A stretch of DNA of 64,000 nt, taken from assembly GCF_000219625.1 (NCBI RefSeq), contig NC_018203.1:372001-436000 (forward strand), in the 5' to 3' direction. Shown piece by piece: positions 1 to 11,386 of the stretch. The DNA is from Zymoseptoria tritici IPO323 (lineage: Eukaryota; Ascomycota; Dothideomycetes; Mycosphaerellales; Mycosphaerellaceae). The position numbers and the translations under genes are program-made. The notes under the pieces were generated by a model. The model did not search any database, was not told the DNA's origin, and was given only the letters and a program-made list of their open reading frames with translations. The first letter of the stretch is position 1; every line of letters starts with the position of its first letter.

Positions 1-624
1 GACTGTCAAGATCATACAGACTTCCTATACTCAGCGCCGAGAACAACTTCGCCAAATGCTGGATCTCAAACCGCCCCTCTCGGCGCCTCTCTTGGACGAA
101 TCCAACACCATTCTCAGCCGTTCGTACCTCGCCACAAACCATGCCCGTGCTTCGTCGCCGACCTTGGTTAAAGGAGAGCGTACCGGACCTGTAAGAGCCA
201 TTACCTCAAGTTGGTCCTCCTTGCCGCTAACAAGTTAAAGGAGGATACGAGAGCTTCTTCCACGCCGGATGACGATACGATCGATCCATCTACACCCTCG
301 CTCGACAATCTTGGAGATTCTCGACGCTCAGGTTCACCTGACGGTCCAGACCCCATCGTTGGCCCAAATTCTCACACGCCCATCAAGCAAGAAGAAGAAG
401 AGGTCGGTCGTCAGACTCTTTCTTGTTGCTAAGCTAACAGAAGAAAGATGACTGCTGCAGCCCACCGCCATGCCTCGAGAAGACGAGGCCAGTCGACAGC
501 ACGGAGAAGCGCACGAAACAGTGCTGGCAAAGGCCAACGCAAGAGCGCCACGGCTTCGCGCTCGGCCAGTCCGCCTTCGACTCCCTCGACCAAGCGCCGT
601 CGTTTGAACGGTCGTGTGATGTAG
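1..624 (+). CDS. 3' end of a Ser/Pro-rich nuclear-type hypothetical protein (partial)
   Basis: Two protein-like stretches lie on the plus strand: an acidic, Ser/Thr/Pro/Asp-rich frame at 211-402 that ends in a Glu run, and a strongly basic frame at 448-624 that ends in a KRRR cluster and stops with TAG at 622-624. Between them is a plausible 3' splice region (branch GCTAAC, acceptor ACAG at 440), but the donor I tried (GTCGGT at 403) does not keep the second frame open as the basic tail. The exact splice is therefore undecided. The composition resembles the C-terminus of a fungal chromatin or transcription-associated protein; no domain is recognised. The 5' part lies outside the window. Confidence 0.35.
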
Positions 625-3600
625 AGATTGTGGATGCTTTGAGGCGTTGTGTTGAGGTCGTGGGAGTAGGTTAGGGCATAGCAGATGAGGTTTGGCGACA
701 TCTTCCCATTGAATTGAGAGCTGTGAATGCGTCTCATCGTTCTGGCATGCTCATTTCAAACTTCAAGAACAGGCGAGGTCGGGGCGATGGGTAGTTGGCA
801 TTGCCTGTGGACTAGTCGGCTCAAGCTTTTTCTGATGGTTGAGAGAAGGAGCCGAAAATGAGCATGGCAAGAAAGCATGGAGAAACGATAACCAGGGAGA
901 TGATATCTACTCATTCGAAGGCGGCATGCGAGGATCGTGTCAAACAATGCTTCTTCCACGTCTTTGTATGCCATCTCGAACTGCTTCTCGGGTTCGGTTT
1001 CGGGAGATCCCAAGCCAAATTCAAACTTCGACCTCACATAGCTCTGGATTCACTTCCCATCGACAACATGACCAGTATCATACCGATCGTGCTCAAAAGT
1101 GGCTTGTCTTGAAGCGTCCAGTGTCCTCTATCGGCGGGCCTAGTTTCCATCAGGTATCGCCATCCGCTCGTCTCGCAATCGCCCTCGGCGCGACCATCCA
1201 CGATGCGATTCACAAGACAAGCCGAAAACCTCATGCCGCATCATTTACCAGACCGATGGGTCATTGTCAGGGTCTTGAGTCCTGCTGCTAATGGATAAAC
1301 TTGGCTGTGGGTCTTCGATACCTTTCCAAGTGCGCAGCAAGGGATTTAACGAGACTGGCTCCGTTTCTCCATGTTCTGGTGGTCGGCCACGACGGACGAA
1401 GCCATACAATGGTGACATCCTTCTGGGCCGCGTGACTGAGAAGCCATGGCTATGGTACGAAAAGTTACTAGCTCCTTGCCTCCGATACAATGTCGTCCTC
1501 CATCGACCGGACTGCCTCAACTCTCCCGACTTCGATTGTTCCACCGTTACTGGTTGTTCTCCTCCAGCTCGTTGACAGAAGTCCGGTTCGGGAACTTGTC
1601 TTCCCTCGCGAAGCTCCTCACCTTCGAGACGTATCATCGGAAACTACCAAACAGCACAAAGCATGATCAATGATCGCAAGATAGATAAAGAAATTTGCGC
1701 TTCCGAGGAGCAGAGTCTGAACGATTCAATGTGTCCCCTTTCATTGAGGTGTATTTTTTGCGATCGTCGGCGTCGGTTGCATCTTTCAAATCTGCGCGGT
1801 CGACACATTGGCGGCGAAGGGTGGTGCCGCCACAGCAGAACGTGTCATCAGATACTATTGATGGTCAATACTACACGTCCCTTTACTCGAGCTTGTGGGA
1901 GCCACCTCGTTCTAGTGGCGTTGCAACCTCTTCACCTGCGCCTCTGGAAACGCTCGAGCACGAAATTCTTGCGAGACATGAATTGCTATTCAAGGTACCT
2001 CAAAGTCGAGAAGACGGGAGGCTACCAAGGAAATCAAGGCAGCAACACTTCGCCGTGGTGAATTTTCACGTCCAGCTGCTCGCCAAGATCGCTCATCCGC
2101 CGAGCATCCTCTTTCGCATGTGAAGCCATGCCGCAGTCCAGAAGATTGCCGAGAGATGCTCATTCGTTGGGACTTGACTGGTTCACAACATTGCGAACAT
2201 CCTTACCGATATCCTGCCATTTTTAGGCGAAGGCCCTCAAATCTCGCCCGGAATAGGCTCATGCAAACAGGACTACAGCACGAAATGGAAGCAAACCATT
2301 TCTCCGGCCTGGGAAGAAAGGTCGCCGCGAGGCAATCAATACAAGGCTGCGATGGTGTGTAAGAAATGGAGGTTGCACGCCGCGGATGCCCAGATAGCAT
2401 AACTCGACGATGCTACGAATCCATGCAAAAGAGCTGAGTCTCCAATACATCATTCGTGCGGTGGTATCTCGCTGTTTTGGGAGAACGACTACAGTCTGAA
2501 CCTAGGGCTCCTGGAACACATCACCACCCAACCATCGACAATGCCACGGCTTTCTACGGAAAACAGCAACGATACCAACGTCAATACCTATGACTAGACC
2601 TTCGCAAGATGAAGAAGAAGCACAAGTCCAAGAAGAGCGATGCATCTTCAAGAGGAGCGACGAAGAAGGCAAGTCCACAACAGCACAGAATTCGAGGTTA
2701 CTTCCAGTGCCTAAGGCTTCTGAGACGTCTCAGGCGATGAAGCTCAGCAGGACACCGAAGAGGAGTGAGCCTAGTCTGACAGATTCGGCGACGATGAGAA
2801 TAAGGTCTGCAACGAAGAAGGCGAATTGCGATGGAGAGCTCGAGGTCCGCGACGCCGGAGACTTCGAAAATGCTGTTAGTGGCCAAGGCAACGGTGCATG
2901 CGACATGCGAACGAAATCTAGAGCGCCAATAGAGAGACCAGCAACTGACCTTGACGGAGCACAGCGACGCTTCATCCAATAGAGCCACGAAGTAAAACTA
3001 TGCTTCACCCGACAGGACCGCGAACTCGCCAGGAACCCGGCGAAGTTTCGTATGACAGGAGCCCCAAAAGAGCAGGACTGTTCGAGGTCGAACCTCCGGG
3101 TATTCTTTCTTGGCGTGAGCAGTTCTACGAACACACCTCTCACATACCATTTCGCGAGGACTACCTCATCAGTCGCAAGTCCTTGCTCAATCGACCTGCA
3201 GTCTCCTCACCCGATAGTGTGTTCAGCCCGTCACAAGACGGGCGCCGAGTCGACGCACTACTACGCAAAGATACCGGATACGATGCTTCAGCAGAAGATC
3301 GGCCCGCCGCACCTGTGTCAGTCGGCCTTCTCATCATACACACGTAGAGATCGGAGGCGGTTTTGCATACGTCAGATACATCAAGTATTTCCAAAGCTAT
3401 TCCAAAGTATTGAGTCACTACCCAGTCGACACTGTGATGCCCATTCCACATTGAATCGCCGTATGCGTTTTCCAGGCATCACCACACCTCATCCAATCGC
3501 TTCTGCGACAAATGCAATGAACATTGCCGGACGCCTGGGCCCCATTGACCGATGTAGGCATCTCTCTTGAGCTTGAAGAAGCTCGTGGCGTCAAATTCTG

Positions 3601-3639
3601 GCGATGACTGAATACTCGATACGGTAGTACCCTATCGGT
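625..3639. other. No confident gene; short overlapping frames only
   Basis: Only short open frames occur on both strands. A Lys/Glu/Ser-rich plus-strand frame at 2,590-2,982 has coding-like composition but no recognisable domain or start context. No repeats with clear boundaries were seen. Confidence 0.4.
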
Positions 3640-3988
3640 GTTAACGTCGGCGAGGCCGAGATGGTCACCGGGAAAGGAAGATGGCGATTCTGCAGAGAGT
3701 CGGAAGTGGACCAATGTCCTTATCATGACGGAGATTGTGACACAGTGGAAAGGTTGATCTGCTCTGCGGAAGAGCACCGAGCGTGATGATCGTTTGGCTT
3801 TCTTCGTTGGCGAATCCTACAATAACATCGTGTCTTTGCACCAGGAACACCCTTACCTACCGCCGTTGCACCTCACCAGCAAGTTCTGCAGTACAATTAA
3901 CGGCTCGCGCAGGAGGATCAGCCACCAAGCAACGACAGTTAGACCAGCACGGAAGAGATACACTTTGCACAGGCGCCTCTACAGCTGA
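3640..3988 (+). pseudogene. Frameshifted coding relic, unknown family
   Basis: A plus-strand frame from about 3,640 to 3,780 reads as a Cys-containing protein segment (a CPYHDGDCDT stretch) and then meets TGA TGA. Shifting one base near 3,775 gives a second convincing segment to 3,988, containing GESYNNIVSLHQEHPYLPPL. No intron-sized gap or splice sites separate them, so a single-base frameshift is the simplest reading. The family is not recognised. Either a decayed gene or an assembly indel would explain it. Confidence 0.4.
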
Positions 3989-4658
3989 AGTACGGCCATG
4001 CTAGCCCCTTTGCTCAAGATGTGGCGACCTTGCCCATGACCGCGACCGGATTGAGGATCGCCCGAAACCGTCTTCACCGGACCAGATGAGCCTACGCCAC
4101 GGAAAGAGGTTGTAACGGTGGAGAAAGCAGCTTTCGTTGCTGAATCGAGTCTGGAATGCTCCGGCAGCCATCCTTGCTCCGACGAGAGCAGTCCGGTTCG
4201 CGGTCTTCGTGGAGCGGAGACCGTCGGTAGACCTGATGCTTCCAGACTCGTCTCCAGGCTGGGTTCGCGAAAATGGTATGTCGGATTCAACTTTTCCTGC
4301 CGGGAACGCTCTGACATTTGCATGTGGTCCTTGGTTCAGTCCTGCTTGATCTATTCCAAGTGATGGGGCGTGATGTTGGAGCCGGTAAGGAGGGCCGGAC
4401 GAGCCTGCAATGCAAAGGCAAGCCAGATTCGTGGACCTGTGCGATGTAAAAAATCGCCTTCATCTGATGTCCAAGTCTCATGGAGATCATGACATGGATG
4501 TCTTGATATTGCGACACTGACCAGGCTTGTATGGATTCTGAGCTGAGATCGATGGAGACCATGGCCCATCCAGCTCGAGCCGAGACCGAGAAGCATGAGG
4601 CCGAATAGTGGATAGTGTAAAGAATCAAGCTTGTTTGCCCTGCGGCGGACAGAAGCAC
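3979..4658 (-). pseudogene. Possible coding relic, unknown
   Basis: Two overlapping minus-strand frames (4,287-4,658 and 3,979-4,323) both read like protein, but they are in different frames and no GT-AG intron was found at the junction. The upstream frame carries hydrophobic segments and the downstream one is Ser/Arg/Pro-rich. Function unknown. This could equally be two exons joined by a splice I failed to see. Confidence 0.28.
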
Positions 4659-7600
4659 TGGGTGTCATTGGTTTCCAGAGCTTCCTCGGTGGACCAAAGA
4701 TTCGGTGAGTAAGTCGCAGTCTCCGAGTGGATTGTTTCGAATGGCATCGATCTTGGAGTTCGGGAAGATTGCGATGTTGGCAGCGTAACGAAGAACAGCC
4801 ATGCACCAAAGCATAGACGAAAATGCTGCCCTCATGGAAGTGTCGCTGCGATCATGGCGGAAGTGATTCGGTCAATGTCCGAGGCCGCGGAATTGAATGT
4901 CAGTGCTTAGATTGCTGTGTCTCCGACATTACTACCTTACGACACGGCAGCGGCAACAGCGGTGAAGAACGCAGCAATAATAATCTTGTGTAACGAAATT
5001 CAGGAGCGAGCTTAGAGGCGGAGCGACCGTGATCATAAGAGATGTGATTCCAGCTGCTTAGCTTGCTGCAAGGTAGTAGATCGTTGTGTTTGAGGCATGG
5101 TGAAACTGAACATGACACTGAGCTAGCACGCCTCCCATGATGAACAGCCGCTTCTTACTGTGGAACGGGCTTCGGAAAAGCTGTAGCAAAGGGCGGTAGC
5201 AGATTGAGCGCCTCTAGATGGCGCTCCGATCAAAGACATCTCCGGTCCAATCTTCGTTTCCTCTTCGGCTACGCCGGTTTTCTGTACAAAGATGGCTCAG
5301 GTGAGTGCTGATCGCGAGAAGATCCGTCCGGATCGATCCGCAGCGGTGTAAAGAGAACAGCCAGCAGGCTGGTCAAGGAGATGAGAGAATCCCCCGATGA
5401 CGAGAAACCAGGCTCGCAAGACCAGCTGATCGTTCTGGGAGAAGGAGCATCTGCTTAAAGGAGGCGGACTTTGTTCGGCTAAGACGACTTGGACGGCAAC
5501 ATCGATTTATACATGGAGAAGCCGCTTACTCTAGACGATATGAGCCGTCCCGAGCTGCCCAAATAGGCCTCTCGTCCAAACCCACCCACGCCGACGTTTC
5601 GAACCTCCATGTCAGCCGATCAGATACCCGACATCGATAGGCTGCACGAATTATCGAAATCGTGGCGACGCCAAGTCATGAATGGCGGGGCCCACCAGCG
5701 TGATGTGCAGTCTCAACAGACGGATGTATCCTGGAAGGTGTCAGTAAGTAAATACGATGGGTGATGACTGGTGAAGTACCGCCAATGATCATTTCGGGTG
5801 GCTTTGAGTGGGCCACCGCATTGGTGAGGATTGACCTCTCTGCTCAGTTCTGCATGCTCAGCATGGTTGTGTTGGAACGGCTCCCTGAGAGTAGTTCTCC
5901 ACTCCTTTGGTCCTCGTCGAGATATGGTGGCCATGCTTGACCAATTGAAACCGTGGCGTGCAAGGGACAAAGTTTCAGGTCGACAGTGGCTCGGGTAAAA
6001 GATGAAGAGGCTTTGGCGAAGGCACGATAATCCCAGCCCGAGAGAGCAGTCCACGCGAGCGTATCTCATCGGGATATGACTGACAGGTAGTTGCTGGAGA
6101 GCATACTTCTGCTCCAGAGAAACTATGACAGCTACACTTATCTGTGACAATTCGCTGGCCGAAGCTTAACACCTTATGCTTGGATGTCGTCAGCGAATGC
6201 TGCTCGGACTTCTGAACATGCGGTCGCTCGATTCTCTGGTTTGCGGGCGGTCATATGAGCGTTGGCTGACGCACGAGAACATGCATCGTCTCCAAGCTTC
6301 CTTGCGGCTTGCCCCGCGAGTCCCTCTCTTGCGCCTCATAGGTTGAGATGCTTTGTTTTCCAGCGTAACAACGTCGCCATGCTGCAAAAATCCCCCTTCC
6401 CACGCTCCTCGGTACCTCCGGCCTTCGCGAGGGCGGATGATCATGCAGGTACGGTCGTATGAGCGGAGAACTGTTAAAAGCCCACGGAGGACATTTGACC
6501 TGATACAGTGCTTTCGATCATCTCATTGACGCATAGGAAGATGCTGGAGTATAGCACCGGCTCGGCGAGAGAGGCGTAGCAGGGAAGCAGGATTTGAACA
6601 ATCGGCATCGGAGGCGGATGAAAAGATGCCGAAGTATGCCACCGGCTTGGCTAGTGAGGCGTAGCAAAGGAGCAGGATTTGCACGGTCGGCATTGGAGGC
6701 TCCTCCTCGTCGGATGATCCGAGAATCCTGCTCCGTGGTAGCTTTGTCATTATTCTCGCCATTGTAAGACGTGGGAGGTCCAGGCTCGGCGGCTGCCAGC
6801 AGAGGAGTTGCTTCAGGGGCCGCGTTGGTGGGATCCTCGTTCCTGGTGATGCCGGCGGCGAGCGGTATGATGAGAATTCTCTGTAGAAGTCTTACTCGAC
6901 TGCAGTGAGACAATGGGCTGGTGATTGGGGTCGTCCATAATTCTTTGTGAAGAGGTCGATCCTCCGGCAGGTCGATCGAGGAGACGGCGAGTTGAGCTCC
7001 CACACTGAAACACTGTATGCGCTCGCGACGAATCCGATCCTAGCCTGGCTCGTTCAGAAGCTGTCCTGCTCCACATCGTCAATCCGCGGAACTACATCGT
7101 GAAAGCTGCCAGTGAAGAATCAGCCTGCGTGTTACCCAGGTTTGCAACCGCGAACAGACATCTTCGTATCTTCGCCGTGGCAGTGTTCCAATGTCTGAAA
7201 AATCTCAAGCCGCCACACGAAAGAACGGAAGGCTCTCGATATCAATATTGCCATCGTCCTTCGCCTTCGAGGCCGGCGAGGTCTTCTCTTGCGGCGTCTG
7301 TACTTCTTGTACGATTTCGATGTGGTCGTGCTCCAGCGAGATCTACACGCACTTCTCGGAGCCGCCGTTGCCTTGCGCTGGCGTAGAAATGACGTTCGCG
7401 ATGACTGAAGTACTGGGAATCGGTTGAGACATCTGGGCACTGGACCATTCGTAACCGACACCGATAAGTCAATGGCTGCGGGCATCTTGAGCGTGATCTT
7501 GCTGAAAGCCAATGCCAGGTCTATGGTCCTGGCAGGCTGGTGTCCAATCAATTGGAGGATACTGGTAGGCATCTCCGGTTGCAGGACGGCCAGCCAAGCA

Positions 7601-8752
7601 AAACCCATGCAGTACAAATCCCGGCGTGGGAGGCTTTGCTTCACCAAGAAGCCAGCCGTTCATGTGCTGCGTATCGCAACAATAGCATGCGATGAGTAGA
7701 AGGTTTGGCATGTGTACAACTTCGGCATGGTATAATGCTGCGCCGAGGGAGTATATGGTAGCAGTCGGTCGTGAACTGTGTTCAAACGGTCTCATCTTCT
7801 TTGTCTTAGTGCTTTGACTTCAAGACTGGCATCTCTAAAGAGGAAGCTCCGTCCCGCCGCTGACACTGGTCGCTGTCTTGTGCTTGCGGAGTCTTTCGGG
7901 GTTCACTGCTTGTAGCTACGACGTCGGATACCGGAATACTTTGGCTGCGGTGAAGCGTGGACGGCGGTCCATTCCATATTCACATCGCCTTGTCGATGCT
8001 TGACTCCACGTTGGACTGCGTACTCGACTTCATTCCAGCGCCATACTCCGAGCTCGCATCCAGGTCCGGCTCCGTGCTCGGTTCTTCTATGTGTCCGTGT
8101 ACTTTCAATCAGTGCCGCTTCCGATGCCCCGTCAAAGATCCACTGGCTCTTTCCATCGCCTCCACCAGTCCTCGTCGTACTTGGCTGACCCTTCCACACA
8201 ACACACAACATAACGCCGATTGCCTCGTCGGCACCTCTACACATCCCCCGGCCTCGAGCTTCTCAGCCAGAGCCTCGGTGCTTTCGGTGCTCTTTCATCT
8301 TCTTCCAGTGAAGTCAGCACCGATTCTGATGATCCTGAGATGCAGCTCACAGCATATTCGAATGTCGGTGATCAGTGCCAGCGTCTGCATGCTGGATCTG
8401 GTCTGACCTAGCGGGCGTGTGAGTTTTTCGCATCGGGGATCGTCAGTGATGGCAATTTCAAGGTCCACGGTAACTTCGTGAGCCCCGGCGAGAGATTCGG
8501 AGGGCAGCGATTTGGTCGCTGCAAGCAATTTGGGAGGTTGACTCTCATGGCTCGACGCCCTGTCCATTTCTCCTGAATCTGAAGTCTGTTCGTCGTCTCG
8601 TACCTGTCCAATTGTAGGAAACATTCGAGCCTTGATGGCGGTTGAGATGGAGATTGGGCCAGGAACGGAGCGAAAGGTGAGTATTCCCTCATGGTCAAGA
8701 TGGATAAGCTGCGACCTGAAAGTGCGAGTAAAAGAGGAAGCCAAAGCATCGT
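4659..8752. other. Gene-poor stretch with degenerate short frames
   Basis: Apart from the 85-bp tandem duplication at 6,531-6,700, I see only short competing frames. Minus-strand frames at 6,518-7,003 and 7,469-7,795 have coding-like composition in places, but I could not join them into a gene. No family recognised. Confidence 0.35.
6531..6700. repeat. 85-bp tandem duplication
   Basis: Unit one is 6,531-6,615 and unit two 6,616-6,700. Both share the cores CACCGGCT, GAGGCGTAGCA, AGCAGGATTTG and GGAGGC with scattered substitutions. It lies within a minus-strand open frame and would duplicate about 28 residues if that frame is coding. Confidence 0.75.
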
Positions 8753-9614
8753 TCACAGCTCGGCGAAGTAGTCCTCAGGATCTCCGAACGCACGCTCGTC
8801 GTCTCTGTCATCAATTTCTGTGACATCGGTGTCTTCGAACGAATCCTTGCATTCGCTGAGAACCGCTTCCGTCGTTGCATCGAACGCCATGGTTGATGGC
8901 AAACCAGACAAGGCATCATGCTTCACTCTCTTCGGTGACCGCGAGTAGGGAATGACATCGGAATCCTGCTTCTCTCGCTTCTTGGCAGGAGCTGCAGCTG
9001 CTGGCTTCGCAGTCTCCGATATCGCATTGGAAGCGTCGATCTCGAGACAACGGGCGGTGGTCTCGACTGCTTGACATCCTATTCTGAGGTTGCGGTCTTT
9101 ATTGCGGGAGACTTCCTGAACTCCAATATCGAGCTGACAGCGATCTGATCCGGAGACAGGCCTTTTGCATCTCCGAAGGACTCGCATGATCGAAATCCGC
9201 AAATTCGGATGCGTCAGTAGCTTCCTTACCGGGAGAATCCTTCGTACGAACAACTCGAGAAACAGTCGCATGAGCAGAGACCTCGGCTTCCGACACTCGA
9301 AAGCGATAATTTGCCGTGGAGGCAGAAAGACAACAGCCACGAACAGCATACCACAGCTTCTCACCATCCTGAGAAGGCAGCATGAAGTCTTTCAGGCCGG
9401 TCGGCTTAGAGCGTGTGCCCGTTGTTGCTGGACGTTGGAGACAGCCTAGATCTTCGATGCTGATAGCAATCCAAACTCGAATAGCTGTGAACTCAAGCTC
9501 AGCTCCACGAGAAGCCAACGTGCTCCTTTCTGAAGCTGTCGATGTCGAGCTTGCGATGTTCGGTGTGGGTGACCGAATGACGTTCTGAGAGCAGGGCACC
9601 GAATTCACAACCAA
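8753..9614 (-). pseudogene. Degenerate or multi-exon hypothetical gene, acidic C-terminus
   Basis: Read on the minus strand, 9,614 to about 9,170 gives a convincing protein frame (contains GEKLWYAVRGCCLSAS). It continues in another frame from about 9,170 to the stop at 8,753. The C-terminal part has an Ala/Lys-rich linker, an SPKRVK basic patch like a nuclear signal, and a highly acidic end finishing in DPEDYFAEL. Upstream, 9,520-9,800 also reads as protein in yet another frame. Frame changes near 9,500 and 9,170 are not accompanied by clear 50-bp introns, so I favour a frameshifted relic. An unrecognised splice pattern remains possible. Family unknown. Confidence 0.45.
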
Positions 9615-9782
9615 GTAGCATCAGAGAAGAGTGTTCCGCACGAATTGTCAGGCGTGACGACAGCACGCGAGCAGGTTCGAGGCGAATACATGGAGGCAGC
9701 TGTTCTGGTCTCGGGGTCCTCTTGATGTTGAGACCGACATCCTTGAGTTCGATGACATTCGGTTTCCGAAGGTGATGTCGAA

Positions 9783-9858
9783 ATTGTCCAGCTCGATAGC
9801 GGTGTCTTCCAGCAGGCGAGATTGTCCAGATCGACAGCAGTGTCCTCTAGCAGGCCGG
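9783..9858. repeat. 38-bp tandem duplication
   Basis: Units 9,783-9,820 and 9,821-9,858 both begin ATTGTCCAG and contain TAGCAGG or CAGCAGG; about six mismatches. Confidence 0.7.
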
Positions 9859-9941
9859 TCTGCGAGAGTCAATAACACAGGCCGCAGCGAAGGAGCTTCC
9901 ACCAGGACAAGTTGGGGGAGGTTCAGCCGAGTACGGCCGAG

Positions 9942-10292
9942 CAGTGAGCTTGTTGGCTTGGATGGCGTTGGATACGGGGTCGTTTCCAATCCATCCAACA
10001 AGGATCTAAGAGATTCCATTGGATATCCAAGTCCTAATCCGGTAATCCAACAAGAATCCAATAAGCAACGGCTTCTCCGAATCTCGCCTCTTCGAACGTC
10101 AAATCTACGCTTTATAGCGAGATTGCGGCACTCATGTCCTTACTACTGGCGCTATTGGATTTATTCTGGCGTTGGATTGGATCTTAAGATCGATTCCAAT
10201 CCATCCAATAACAAAGACATAGTAATCCAACACCGCCAAAACGATCCATTGCCAATCCAACCCAACAAGGATCCAATCCAACAAGCTCACTG
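9942..10292. mobile_element. hAT-type MITE (351 bp) with 8-bp target duplication
   Basis: The element starts CAGTGAGCTTGTTGGCTTGG and ends with its inverted complement, giving 22-bp terminal inverted repeats with one mismatch (9,942-9,963 and 10,271-10,292). It is flanked by a perfect 8-bp direct repeat CGGCCGAG at 9,934-9,941 and 10,293-10,300. An 8-bp duplication plus CAGTG-type termini is the hallmark of the hAT superfamily. There is no transposase frame, so it is non-autonomous. The interior is crowded with the hexamer ATCCAA/TTGGAT in both orientations (roughly twenty copies), which may be subterminal transposase-binding sites or slippage products. Confidence 0.9.
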
Positions 10293-10864
10293 CGGCCGAG
10301 CTACTCTTGACTCGTTCAGGTCCGAGTAAAGTTTCGTGGTGGCGAAAAGGCTCTCTGCAACAACATGAGCGATGCGTGGCGCAGTGGATCCAGTGCTACC
10401 GCCCGGAGGGATGCCGGGCCTGTCCCTGGGAGGAGATGCATGAACATGCGATGCCGAGCTAAATACGCCTGGTGAGTCCTCGGTGGTGCGGCGGCAGTGG
10501 GTGCCAACCGGAATTCTCTGAGTCAAATCGTTCCAGCTTGCTCAGAGGTAGATCACTTTGGGTGATAGCATCATGGCGAAGAAGTCATGGCCATGGTGCC
10601 TGAAATTGAGTGCGAGATTGTAAAGGGCATTCGGCAAGAGGTTCAATAGCCATCCCAGACGGAAGTGTCAATGAGTCTGACGAGGTGAACTTGCATGGAG
10701 GTCGTTGATCAAACCTGAAAGCCTGGCAATCAAGGCCACGGCCGACGCCCTTTGGCGCTCATCGCAGCTGGAGTCTCTTTCAGCGAAGCGGGTGCCTTGG
10801 GTGCGAAATGACACGGCATGGAAAGCCGAGGAAACACATTCGATACATCAGTATGTCAAGATTT
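10293..10864. other. No gene recognised
   Basis: Only short competing frames occur between the MITE and the frames near 11 kb. Nothing else with structure was seen. Confidence 0.4.
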
Positions 10865-11386
10865 TCAGAGGCGAGCGGTCACTGATACCGTTGCCGTCGC
10901 TGCTGTTCTGGCACATGCCCGACGAGTCTGTTGCTGCCTTCGTAGACCGTCGACTTCGCATGCTTGCTTTCCACTGTGCGTGGAACCGACTGAGGCGGCG
11001 CTGTGCTGTGACGAATGTTGCGAGGAGTGGCCTCGTTTCCTTGCGGCTCTTCGATTCGAGACCTGGTGGTTCGGTGAAAGCTGCAGTATAATCTCATCGT
11101 CGAATTCATCGCGTGCACCTGTTCCCTTCCGGCGTTTCGTGATATCCTCGATGCCTCTGCTTGTGCACTTCACTCCTGCATTTGCTGCCCTGATCTTACG
11201 CACTTGTGGTAGAAGGCTGGTGTTAAACAAACCCACAAACTGCTCCTTGTTGCTGCTGCCGTTAAAGAGAAGATGGGCAGCGGTGGTGGGAAACGTCGAT
11301 GGACCGAGATGTAAGGCCAAGAAACCACACAACAAGCAGGAGAACCTGTCAGGAACGGCTTGTCGAACCTCATTCATTCTCGACAT
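10865..11386 (-). CDS. Hypothetical basic protein or downstream exon of the 11.4-13.1 kb gene
   Basis: A 173-codon minus-strand frame with Arg/Ser/Gln-rich composition (an SSQHSSQHS repeat) lies immediately downstream of the 454-codon frame. It overlaps that frame by 13 bp in a different phase, so it may be a further exon of the same gene. The longer opposite-strand frame at 10,818-11,525 has Cys/Leu-rich antisense-like composition and is considered a shadow. No domain recognised. Confidence 0.35.
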   Translation of the reverse strand: MSRMNEVRQAVPDRFSCLLCGFLALHLGPSTFPTTAAHLLFNGSSNKEQFVGLFNTSLLPQVRKIRAANAGVKCTSRGIEDITKRRKGTGARDEFDDEIILQLSPNHQVSNRRAARKRGHSSQHSSQHSAASVGSTHSGKQACEVDGLRRQQQTRRACARTAATATVSVTARL

